NCBI GenBank assembly: GCA_907163375.1
Contig: CAJQUW010012964.1
Location: 248,001-312,000, forward strand
DNA: 64,000 bases
From: Prostheceraeus crozeri
Taxonomy: Eukaryota; Platyhelminthes; Polycladida; Euryleptidae
Reading direction: 5' to 3'
The position numbers and the translations under genes were made by a program. Position 1 is the first letter of the stretch. Each line of letters opens with the position of its first letter. Below the pieces are notes generated by a model that was not told the origin of the DNA, did not search any database, and worked only from the letters and a program-made list of their open reading frames with translations. Shown here one piece after another: positions 36,314 to 47,697 of the stretch.

Positions 36314-36630
36314 GAAAAGTCAAAGGTTGTCGCTTCTAAGAAACTTCAAAAAAGCGACAGCAAATGATTTTTCTATTCTTTCATACAAAACATCTATAGG
36401 GATGTATTGAAGACCAGTCGACTCTGATGCGAACCGAACCAGATCGCGCATGGGTTGGGTCGTGTAAAGTAATCGGGTTCGTGTCGGATTCGGGCCATAG
36501 AGCAAGTATATTGGAATATGAATTAGTAGCCTGAATTAGTGTGCATTGAGATAAAAATAAAACTTAGTTTATTGAATGATCGATCAAAGTCACACAAAAT
36601 AAAATAAAATTAATCCATAAGTTTGAAATC

Positions 36631-37519
36631 CTAGAGTAAGTATGTTAGAGTAGCAAATCAGTATTAGTTTAATCCCCAGTGTGTAAACAGCTTCGATTTT
36701 ATTAAATCAACTCCAGTTGAGAGCCATTACCACATGTGAGTTATGCAAATTGCTTCACTTTATCGAGAAAAAATCTACACAGATTTGATTCACCATGATA
36801 GCAATACAGAGGGAAGAATAGTAGATTACAAATCCTACGTGGCATGACACCGTTTGAGACGTAATGCTTGTTGAATTAGCAATTCTATGGGTGACGACTG
36901 CTGCTTTGATGGTCAGCGTTATTATTAACAGTATTTTCTTAAGCGTATCCAAAGTGATCATATCATAAACTATGCCGGTCTCTGAAAGAGCAAGATATCA
37001 CAACCAAAGACAAAGACATAATTATAAAAATTGTTATAATAAAGTATATTAATGTATGTGGGTCCACAATATGATTCAGATTCAAGAAATAAAACATGAA
37101 TTTAGTGAATCACAACATCATGCCGATCCGTAAAAATACAAATGGAATACTTAAATCTTCAGCCAAGAGGCACAATAAGATCTCAACTTTTCCATGAAGA
37201 CTTGCATTATAGTGGGGTTAATGAAATTTCATTGATATGCAGCTTTATTTCCGCATCTTAGCCTGTTACTAAATTTTAATTCCTTTTGATAACTGATAAG
37301 TTTCATACTAGTTATATAGAGGTACCAAATCGTTAGTAGGCTATACTCGTATAAGCACAGGAACAATTTGCAAAAATTTAGCTTTTTGAAAATTGATCAA
37401 ATATTTTTCTAGACCGCAGGAACGCTACCTCCGGAAAAAAGTGAATCTTTCGAAATAAAAGTGTTCACTGCTGACATTTTTTTGAGTCGACAACCTACAA
37501 ATTATATACTTACTCCATG
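36631..37519 (-). mobile_element. CATAGAG-family hAT-like element (unit 2)
   Basis: Complete version of the element at 27061, 889 bp, beginning CTAGAGTAAGTATGTTAGAG and ending CTTACTCCATG. The flanks TTGAAATC and, one base on, TTGATATT agree at six of eight positions, a plausible aged 8-bp duplication. Confidence 0.75.
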
Positions 37520-37598
37520 TTTGATATTGAACTTTTACAGAGTTCTACAACAGAATTCTCCACAATGATTTTTAATACCCGCTGAATTCATTCAGTTA

Positions 37599-38924
37599 CA
37601 GTACGCGACAGCAAGTTTTAAACAGTGACACATAAGGCAGTAGTCATCTAGCTTCTTTTCTCTCAGAGCTTGATTTCTATAGTCCAAACTTCAAATTGAT
37701 GCATCAAACTGCAACTCTAAGCTATGACTAATCACGTGCATCGTGAAATCAATAGCACGTCAATCTGAATCTTGAATTTTCTAGATTTGAGTCATTTATT
37801 CGTTATCTGCGATAGAGCTCTGAAATGGACGAGCGACATGAAAAGCGTATTAGAATTATTGCTCTATCAGAGAACACAGACAAGACAATGACTGAAATCG
37901 CAAACATTGTTGGTATGTGCAAAGCCAGTGTAAGTCCTATTTTGAAACAATTTCGCGAAACTGGAAATGCAGATTTAGAATATCAAGATTGTGGTGGTTC
38001 AAAACTATCAGACCGAGATCTCCGTCGTATGCGTGTCATCTGTGCAAGCAAGTATGACATCGGTTGTCGTGACGAGCGTCCAAAAAGAAGCTCTTTTTGA
38101 CTAAGGCTCAGGCAGAAAAACGTTATCAGTGGGCATTGCAGCACCGTAATTGGGAAGAAGATTAATGGAATAAAGTGATCTGTGGTGACGAAACTATGAT
38201 TGAATTGAGAGATAATTGTCCACAATTTGTCAGAGATGTCGATGCTTTTCCTTACTTCTGACTCTGAGCACTATTGTTCAACGACAAAACACCCGAGCAG
38301 AGTAATTATTTGGTCTTGTTTCTCATTTTACGGCCCAGGACGAAGCTATATTGTGGAGAGTCAAATGAATACCGAATGATATGTGTCAAAAATAATCAGG
38401 AATCGTGTTATTCAGCAGCTTCAGCAGTGGTATCCTGGGTCAGATGGAATATTTCACCAAGATAATGCCCCAGGTCATAGGAGCAAACGGGCGATGGAAA
38501 AATTTTGTTCCAACAATATCATCGGCATGAATTGACCCCCATCGTCCCAGGATATCAACCCCATAGTGAATCTGTGAAGAATAGTGAAGAAACGAATTCT
38601 GAAAATGAAGCCGAAATCAAAAAACGACAGAATTACTGGATTCATTTAAGTATGTCAACACGATGATGAGATATTCAACATTGTGCAATCTTTGGTTAGA
38701 TCGATGCCACGACGTGTGAGTGCATTGATCGATTCTCGAGTATTTCATACAAAATACTGAACTCAATTTCATGAAAGTAAGCTTTTTCTGTAAGTCGAAT
38801 TTACATTCTCGATGTGATTACATGATCAATTACAAAAGTAATAAAGTTATCTGACGCAATTTTAGACTTTTATGTCAAAAAATCATTGAAATGTTACATG
38901 TTTAAAACTTTCTGTCGCGTACTG
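37599..38924 (+). mobile_element. Tc1/mariner element (unit 2)
   Basis: Copy of 28009-29334 by tandem duplication, with the same ends, TA flanks and length. It does not represent an independent insertion. Confidence 0.92.
37825..38760 (+). pseudogene. Tc1-family transposase, broken (unit 2)
   Basis: Same helix-turn-helix, DDE motifs, stops, frameshift and Glu-to-Val change as the unit 1 copy, including TAA after NWEED. Sharing every break shows that the gene was dead before the 9.55-kb duplication. The visible differences between the copies are single bases, for example near 38577. Confidence 0.92.
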
Positions 38925-39511
38925 TAGTTTATGATTTGAACAAGTGTCTGATCTTAAAAGATACATTCAACCCTTCCGAAAAAAGCTATGAAATTGCTAA
39001 GTTAGTATACTTGTATATTAAACCAGGAAGCAAGATGCGTTTTCAATTAATGTGCTGCTTAAATATTTCGTGCCAATTCGCTAATATTTAATTCTCAAAA
39101 GTTTACATTTTTAAACATTGATCAAACATTTTTTAGACATCAGGAACATAATCCCCGCAAAAAACTGTATATTTTGATGAAAAAATGTCCAGTGGGCCCT
39201 TATGCAGATATTTTTTGAGTTGACACTCTACTACTACTATATATACTTATATTTAATTGATTGAACTTCTGGATGATGTTGATGCAATTACAATAATCTC
39301 CTCAAAATCTTAGCTCACAACAGCTTTAAGAATTCATAGTCATAATCAGAGTGTTCTCCTTGCGAGGTTGATCGTTGCAGAGTTAAAAATAATTAGGCCC
39401 ACCAACATTCATTAATAAAAAATAATTCATCATCAGTCATTGGTTCTTATTTGCATTCTGTCAACTATATGCTTGAAAGCAGCGAACCGACGCGGTTAAC
39501 AATGTTTGGCT

Positions 39512-42500
39512 TTAACCCTCCAATACCAGGATACTATAAACTTACAAGTTTAACACATGGAGTCCACTGTGAACCCCAAGTAATTAGCATTATTATATCA
39601 GTAGCAGAGATCAATTGAAAAGTCAAAACTACTTCTTTAAAAGTTCTATAGTATATCTATGTGGTATTTGGCGGACTTATTTTTAAGCAGATTCGAGGAG
39701 TTCAATGGGTGATCATTCTGGCCCTTTGTTGGCAGATCATTTTCTTCTCCATTGTGAACTTGTGTCTATGAAAAAGTTGCTATCAAGCAAGAAATTTAGC
39801 CTTGCGAAGTTATTGACACTCAATGCGAGATATATAGATGACTTATGCATCTTTAATTATCAACATTTTGACAGTTTATTCTGTCTTGTCTTTGTGAACT
39901 TTTAAGAATCTGTGTGTCCAGGCCCAATGAACGAGTAAGGAGTCCTTTTCAGAACTACTTTACATTTGTTAGATATAAATAATTTTTATATTTTATTATA
40001 TGTGATATCTGCACTTAAGCGGACTTCAGTTACAATAATTCGATTGTCCTTCGATGACTGTCCTTCCGGGAAAAGACGCTGTTCAATCGACAGATTGATA
40101 ATCTACAAGAGAGACCAGATTCCACCAACAAAAAAATCGTCTGCGTGGCTGATTACTTGATTCCAGAGGAATGTAAATGAACATTGAATCACACGCATTG
40201 ATTCCTGAAAACCAAACAAGTTATATAAGACAATCAAGATCATGTACTTACTAAAACCTAAAACAACGAATTAGGCCTGCCAGCTAAGTCAAGGACGTTA
40301 GGCCTACTGAAAGTTACCATTGACCGTCATCGAGCCAATCGTTTCACTGTGTATGTTGAAGGCCATCTATCGACGGCAGCGACTCCGCCCTTTGTTCAGT
40401 GAAAGAATTCAGGCTTCATCATGGATCTCCCCACATCCAAAACGTTGAGAGCTCAAGAGAACGCAAGGCTGAACATGAACAAAGCCGCTTGTATTAAGTC
40501 CAGCAAGCCTCCCTACATGTAGATGCTTGCATAATAAGTGCTATCTCGTACTTTCATGAACCTTGTATTTATGTGAATAACGGTTGTCTCATTTATGACT
40601 GCTTAAGACTATACCTCCGATCGAACTGACAAAATATTCCTGCAGAAATACAAGCAAGTTCGAACATGTATGGGACATTGATAAGTTTATGTCATGAATA
40701 GTTTGGTCTGTCTGTCCCTGATTTATCACATTAGATTCGTGTCTAAAATGCATCCTACAGACTTCCTCCAAAAAGAAGGTGGTCTCCTGCTTTGTAGAAA
40801 AATCTGGTGCTGCCCATCTCTCGATCTGCCTTCTGTAAAACATAACTCGACAATGCTCTTTTGCTTGACTTCATCGTTCCAACCAGAGTGTAAGCTCCGT
40901 CATCTTACGAAAGACAAACTTGTGTAGAAGCTGTCAGAGGCCTACAGTTTACTGCCACTGTCTTCTCCTGAGCGGATGAGTTTACAAACGGTATCGAGTG
41001 AAAGTGTACATAATCCTTTCCACAATATGATGTGATTCCCATCATACAAAAAGTTCTCTGCTGCAGTGCCTCATAAAAAGTTAATAGTCCGCATACTTGG
41101 CTGGCTGTTGTTTAGCATATTGCCTAAAACAATACCACCCTCTGAATGAGATCAATGCTACAGAATCATGGCTTGAAGAATTTCGGCAGTTGGTTTTCGA
41201 AAAAGCAGAAATTCTTTTATCGCAGCCATCTTATCTGTTTTTCGTGTACTCACGCGTTCCGTTTTGCAATCAAATCTTAGATTCTGTAGCATAATAGCCA
41301 CTCATAGTGGCGACTAAGAATACCTTGCGGTCATGTATGTTCTTTGTTCCAAAGGCTTTGCAATGAATCTCCAATTGACTGCAACCAAAGTAGATAGGAA
41401 CGATGAGTCCTAAAAAGTTATAAGCTTCGTCGGCTGCTGTCATGCTCTTAACCATGTTGCTATTTCCCTGCTTTTCTTTCCCTTCGTTTGTGTACGTTAC
41501 CATGACGTCCATCAGCAATCGCCAAGAGGTTTGTGATTCTACTGTGTTTCTGCAATCCGTTAGGTCCAGTCCTTCCATTAAGCTTCTAGAATTCGCTGAT
41601 GGATCTATTATGTATTCTTCACCCTCCTTTCCGCGAAGATCCGAAGTCCCAGCTGCAGGTAACGTCACTCTAGTAGGTTCACCGTTTTGTAGTCCTACCG
41701 GTACATCGTCGTTACACGCTGAGCTATCACTGCTGTTTTGGCTGCTATGATGTAGGCCCACCGCAGACATCTCGCTGCTTTCATATCACTCTTCGTCCAT
41801 GTCGGATGGTTGCTCATCATCAGCATTAGATCGATTCCATTGCATTTCCGGCCTTATTCTGACGCCGTTGTCTTTCCATCACTGTTTTGACTCGAATCTT
41901 ATCCGAAGAGTATTTTTCAATACTCTGACATGAACGTTTGGGTCATGACAACTTAGTAGAAATCTCATTGGCTGTCGTGATTACACGTAAGCTCCTCGCT
42001 ACCGCCGACCTGCACCGCAGACACTGCAATTGACGGAGGGATTCAACGTGAATGTGTCATCTTTGTCATGCAGAACTTGGTAATCGGTAACCTACCATAA
42101 TATCTTTGCTGGATTTTCAAATTGCACAATGGTATTTTGAAAAGGATGCAATGCACCGCATTAAGAAAATGTATGCAGTATACATACTCAGGCAGTCATG
42201 CATAGATGTAGTCTAGAAAAGAGAGCGTGATCACACCTGATCTCAATAGTGCAAATATAGGCATATTAACTAGGCTACGAGGTATGCTCTATAGGGCCGT
42301 CACGTCAATGGAATATTATATATAATGATCCAAATAGAGTCAATGAAGCAAGAACTTGTTGCTTCAATACTCAACACCACTTTGAAACCTTTTGTTACAT
42401 GTTGTATGTCATTATTATGAATAATTTCGAATGAGGTCAAACCTGGACCCCATGCAGGAAAGTTGTGATTTTTTTAATATTGTCAATTCTCAGTAACAAT

Positions 42501-42680
42501 CCAGTAGGCTACCCGTGCTTTATAAGGACTATGAGCAGTTAGGATCACTGTGTAGTGTGCATTAGCAACAAATTCATAGACTGTTGGATGCCAACATGAA
42601 AATATTAAACTTAGATGTTTGCAATTGCTTCGAAAACTAGTTGGGGTCCAACGTGGACCCCAGCGGAATCGGAAGGTTAA
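39512..42680 (-). mobile_element. piggyBac-type element (unit 2)
   Basis: Copy of 29919-33096 with TTAA at 39512-39515 and 42677-42680 and the same terminal blocks. It is 3169 bp, shorter by a few small indels. Confidence 0.8.
40589..41854 (-). pseudogene. piggyBac-type transposase relic (unit 2)
   Basis: Same broken gene as in unit 1. Substitutions within the 166-codon frame (41270-41770) include Met-to-Val near the start, Thr-to-Met in the NSN-V motif, Leu-to-Ile and Asn-to-His. They are spread over all codon positions, as expected without selection. The stop before YESSE in unit 1 is TGA in both. Confidence 0.72.
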
Positions 42681-43377
42681 TAATAATATTACTCGTGCAA
42701 GGTGGTTGAATTCTTCCACGTGCGATAATACCGCAGAATGCTTTCCTCAAATAATCTCACGCAGTGAGCTGTGTATAGCCTGCCGCAGCGCATGCATTTG
42801 CCACACCATCTGTCATTATCACATTTCGACTTTATTGCCTTCAGCCACTTTTATCGCGTCGTGCGTTCGCATTATGCATCGAAGAATTAATCTGCTACCA
42901 GGACAAGAGGTCCAAATTTCCTTATCCTTCATCAACTTGCTTGTGATGAAGTGTCAACGATCACATTATTTATTTCAAAATTTTCGTGCGTTGTAATCCG
43001 CATGGTGTGCACTCAGCAGCCAAAGTAAAGATGATGCTTAAATTCAATTCCTGTTCTATCTGTTCATGTATTTTCCAACGCTTTGATTTAAGTTGCACTT
43101 GACCTGTAAAATTGTTCACCATGTGATGCAAATTCACCTAGATCGATGCAATGCTGGAATTCTTGTGCCACAGAACCCTCAATTATGCAGATGTTCATCT
43201 TACAGACGTTCTGTAGTACTGGAAAATGTAAGTAGCTTCTTCAAATGTAAAATGCATGTTCAAAAATTAATAAAAGTGCAGAATCGTTTCCTGATGCATC
43301 ATGAGGTCATCAAATTATGAGAAATATGAGACACACACACATATATAGAAACTAAAGTGATCGAGCAAACATAGCTA

Positions 43378-44131
43378 CCCTGTGGAAACGACTCTTGCGA
43401 GCGGCTGGCGGATATCAGCTAAAGAATATCATGCTACAGTTCAGTCATATTTGCTGCATATTCGCTGGCGAAGTTCGCCGGCGACAATTCGTGAACTTAT
43501 AAGCCACCTTTTACTTTTACTTTCTCTCTTATTTAATTCCTCATTACCGCCTCCACTGCCGAGGCTCTATCTTCTCCCTCACCTCCTTGTCATTGCCCAC
43601 ACATGGCCAGTCTATCTTAGAAATATGTGCAGACTATCACATTCTTTGATAATGTTAATATAATAGAGGATCTGGTTGTATCAATTTGCATAACATCTCT
43701 TGACATTCAGTAATTTACAACAACAACTCAATACTACAAATCATAGTATTTACTACGACATTTATGGAAGATAAATACTTTTTTAGTTTAAGCTTTCATG
43801 AATAAGAAAAAGATCCCTTTTCAACAGATCAGACTAATGATGCAATTTATTTTCATACGAAGTCAATATACGAACATTGCTATATCATTCACTATTTCGC
43901 CGGTTGGCGAAAAATTAGCTGAAATTAGCTAACAAACATCTATCAATTAGTTACAGCAACTTACTCGCCACCTACCACTTCTGGATTTTCGACGCATTCT
44001 AAAAAAATAAAGGCGACTTTCACATCTTGCGATGATTTTGTTACAAAATTGAGCAAAAAATTGATTTAGCCGCAAAATCGCTAACTGACCATGATAATCT
44101 ATTGATATTAGCGATCGACGTTCCCACAGGG
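43378..44131. mobile_element. TA-flanked MITE with CCCTGTGG ends (unit 2)
   Basis: Copy of 33798-34552. It has one extra block, TTTATGGAAGATAAATAC, near 43762 and lacks about 20 bp near 43880, so the lengths are nearly equal by coincidence. Confidence 0.75.
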
Positions 44132-44230
44132 TAATATGAAATTTACAATAAAATGGAGAGATAATTGCTCAATTTCAATTCTACTATGCAAGTGGTCGGA
44201 CTACTTAATGTGGCCTACAATAGAAAAGTC

Positions 44231-45892
44231 CATGGAGTAGGGATGTATAGGTTGAGTGTCGACTCAGAAAAGCATCTGCATACAGTGAAAATTTTTATAT
44301 AAAAAAGGATTCAGTTTTTTGCGGAGATTGCGTTCCCGTGGTCCAATAAATTATTTGAGCAGTTCTAAACTTTTTTATACTCTACCTCCATACTTTTTTG
44401 AGTCGACACCAAAGATTTTTTTGAATATTATAAAGGGCTAGATAGGAAATAGACGTATTTTTACCTAGTGTGCGACGAAACCAGTGAAAATCAGCTGATG
44501 TTGCATTAATTTGAAAATATTTGCAAGCGAGCAACAACATTCCTATCCATTACCTCTTTTTAGTAATTGCAGAACTAAAACGCATTTTGATAATAAATCA
44601 GGACATTTTTACATGTTTAAAGGAAACGTCCGAATTTCAACAAATAGGGCCTAAGAGTACAACTTTCTACTTTTTCAGATGTCTTGCAAAAACGTCTTCA
44701 GATTGAAATAAGAGCACTGCTGATACAATTATTTCAATAAGACATTGCATTATTTTATGACAGTTGATTTTTAAATCTGAAGAGCGCATGTTATGTAGGA
44801 ATAATACAAATGAAAACCAATTGTTTCTTTTCTGGATGAAAGCAGAGTGAAGTTCACCTGCAATTCACCAGATACATGACTAAATGACTTTTCTGAACAG
44901 AAAAAGGAACCACATCTTTACTTGTGATCATGCAGCCATGGTTGCTTCTTTGCAATAAGTCCGGTACCTGGCTATGGTTGAACATGTACATCGATGCTGT
45001 GCCCATTTGCACCGGCCCGGCCACGCCAGACGCGATGCCGGGGTTACTGCCAAGCTTGGCAATAATATAACGTGTATATATAATTTTGTAGTAAGAAATT
45101 ACATGATACAACAGAAAAAATAAATATGAGCTATCAGAAAATTTGATATAAAATTGGCTTAAGCAAATAAAAACAAACAACATATACCGATATGTATGTT
45201 ATGCGATGCACATTGTCAACATCTTTAACATCGACAGACATGCGATGATCGATTCCAGTTGGCCCTAAAATGCCCTCTGTTAATTATTTGCAATAGATCC
45301 ACTGTATGTTTCAGCTTGGTAAATAACTCGAAGGACATGGGTGAGCCCTATTAATAGCCAATTCCTCACTGTGATACTCGGATTCTCACTGAAATCGTTT
45401 ATGTCATGAATTATACAGAGGGGAGGGAGTTAGTGTTTATCAAATTATACCGCATCAGTCTTCATGTGAATATTTTTTCCTCCAAATTGATAGTGCTGCA
45501 TTAATTTGCTGTATTACCGCTCTCATTTTTAACAATTTTTTTCAGAGAAACTACTGAACGAATATTCTTGAAACTTATCATGTAACATCAGTGAATTATG
45601 CTTTACATCATGTGCCATTTCCAAGCCTTTTTGTCGCATTGCACATCGCATAGCCGACAAAACAGCAATTTCGCTCCATTGCCGTAATGCTTTTCTTGCC
45701 ACGATAAAGACCGCAATAAAATGGGTTCAAATTTAGGCATCTATTTCTCATCTAGTCCTTTTAAACAATTAAATATCTTTGGTCGACACTCTACCTATAT
45801 ATCCCAACTCTATGATCGAAAGTGTATACACATTGGGGATTTAATAGATGCGGATTTACCACTCTACCTAATACATGCATATTTACTCTATG
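44231..45892 (+). mobile_element. CATAGAG-family hAT-like element with cargo (unit 2)
   Basis: Copy of 34652-36313 with the same GAAAAGTC flanks (44223-44230, 45893-45900) and identical length. Confidence 0.82.
44922..45046 (-). pseudogene. GC-rich exon-like block (unit 2)
   Basis: Copy of 35343-35467. Changes are His-to-Gln, Ser-to-Pro and Gly-to-Ser, with the frame kept. Three amino-acid changes in about 40 codons is more than the surrounding divergence would give under constraint. Confidence 0.35.
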
Positions 45893-46074
45893 GAAAAGTC
45901 AAAGGTTGTCGCTTCTAAGAAACTTCAAAAAAGCGACAGCAAATGATTTTTCTATTCTTTCATACAAAACATCTATAGGTGTGTATTGAAGACCAGTCGA
46001 GTCTGATGCGAACCGAACCAGATCGCGCATGGGTTGGGTCGTGTAAAGTAATCGGGTTCGTGTCGGATTCGGGC

Positions 46075-46108
46075 CATAGAGCAAGTATATTGGAAGCCCT
46101 ACTCTGTG
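46075..46108. mobile_element. Stripped 34-bp CATAGAG-family copy with perfect 8-bp duplication
   Basis: CATAGAGCAAGTATAT runs directly into GCCCTACTCTGTG, so only the two tips remain. The flanks are ATTCGGGC at 46067-46074 and again at 46109-46116, identical. In unit 1 the same tip at about 36495 is cut at TTGGAA by the duplication edge. Confidence 0.8.
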
Positions 46109-47697
46109 ATTCGGGCTATGTGAAAATCATAGAGTAGGTATATATAGGTAGAGTGTCGACCATAGAGTAGGTATGTTAGGTAGAGTGATAACTTCGCTAA
46201 ATTCCCAATGTGTACACACTTTCGATTTTATTAAATGAACTCAAGGGAGATACAGTCTGAATTGTTTCAAAATGTGAGATCTACACATTTGTGCAGTTTT
46301 GAAGAAAGTACAACGGAATTGACTGATCATGACAGTAATGCAGAAGGAATGATGGTATTTCACAGATTCTCCGTGTCATGACAGCCTTGGAGAGGTAATG
46401 TTTTTTGAAGTAGCAATTCGATGGGTTTCTATTACTTTCATGCTGAACCTCAGGAGTGTTCTCTTAAGCGTGATCATTTCACAGGCAACCTGCCACTGGC
46501 AGAGCTAAATCACATAATCAAAGACAATGATTTCAATTAACTTTGAAAGATGTTAATTGGTCCACATTACTATGCAGATTCAAGAAATGAAACATGAGTT
46601 TAGTGAATCATGAAATCATGCCGGTGAAAAGTGAATTGAAAACTTGAAATTTCAGTCAAGAAAGCACGAATTAGATCTCGACTTTTTCATGAAGACCTCC
46701 ATTATAATGATGCTCATGAAATTCCCTTGCAAATTAGCTCAATTTCCGCTTAGTTAGGATGATTATTAGCAAATATTCATTCATTTTGATATCCAACTTG
46801 TTATATACTACTTACAACGGGGAGTCATCTCGGTAGTATTTCAATTGGCAAAGTTTTGACATTTTTAAAAATGCTCACATAATTTTTTTGGACCACAGGA
46901 AGGTAATCTTTGCAAATAACTGAATCTTGTCATATAAAAATTTTCACTGTATACAGATACTTTTTGAGTCGACGCTCTACCTAGGGTATTTTGTTACAAA
47001 GTCGCCCACTTCGGCAATGTGTTTTTCAATGACCGTGTGCTCGTAATAGAATGCTGATATATGTGCGATTTCAGCCTCATCATTTCCAAATAATCCAATT
47101 AACAAGAATATGACAACGAACTATCTGTCAGACATTTAAATTTTGCTCCACACATGGTTTAAGCACGGTACAAAATTTAACTTCATTTTGTGCAAACTCG
47201 CCCATGCTAGATAAAGTCGCCCACAAACTCAGGTAAACTCGCCCAATAATATAGCTCTACATATAGAACAGCTTTAAGTCTATCCCTCTATAGGAGATGG
47301 TCTATTAAGCTATTGTTAACCTTCTTAGCCTGTTACAGCCATCAATAAGATCACTTAAGCAAGAATTAACTGCTACAAGTAGGCCTACTCCTATTTTGCA
47401 ATAATTTGCCAATCATAATTTCCCACCAGATTCGTTCTACACAGTCTATTTCTATGTTACCTATGATGTTTGTTTTATTAATTTTAAGGCTTTAATCTCA
47501 GTATTTTCACCTTTAGATTCATAGGCGTTTAAAAATATCAAAAATATATTCCACTGCAGTCTTATCGATACAGGCCTACATTCTGGAAATTTATAGATTT
47601 TTTTCATTGAAGCCTACATCAAGCCCAAAATGAACTGCAACAAAATCTAGTCAATTCATTCCAAATTTAAATTCCACATCCCAATTTAGCATTAAAA

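Larger units (their letters stand above)
26971..36516 (+). repeat. Tandem duplication, unit 1 (~9.55 kb)
   Basis: The unit starts GTGCATTGAGATAAAAATAA and ends CAAGTATATTGGAA. It is followed by a 24-bp spacer (36517-36540) and then the second unit in the same orientation. Sample regions differ by roughly one base per 100-200 bp, plus small indels. One such indel is a ~20-bp block missing here at 27066 but present in unit 2. Others are a shorter CA run in unit 2 and a 27-bp difference near 43760. Every element inside, including the shared stops in the transposases, is in both units, so decay came before duplication. Confidence 0.95.
36541..46096 (+). repeat. Tandem duplication, unit 2 (~9.55 kb)
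   Basis: Direct copy of 26971-36516. Its right edge (TTGGAA at about 46096) falls inside a 34-bp stripped hAT-like copy (46075-46108) that is complete here and cut short in unit 1. This suggests unit 2 keeps the original right junction and the new junction is the one at 36516-36541. Confidence 0.95.
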
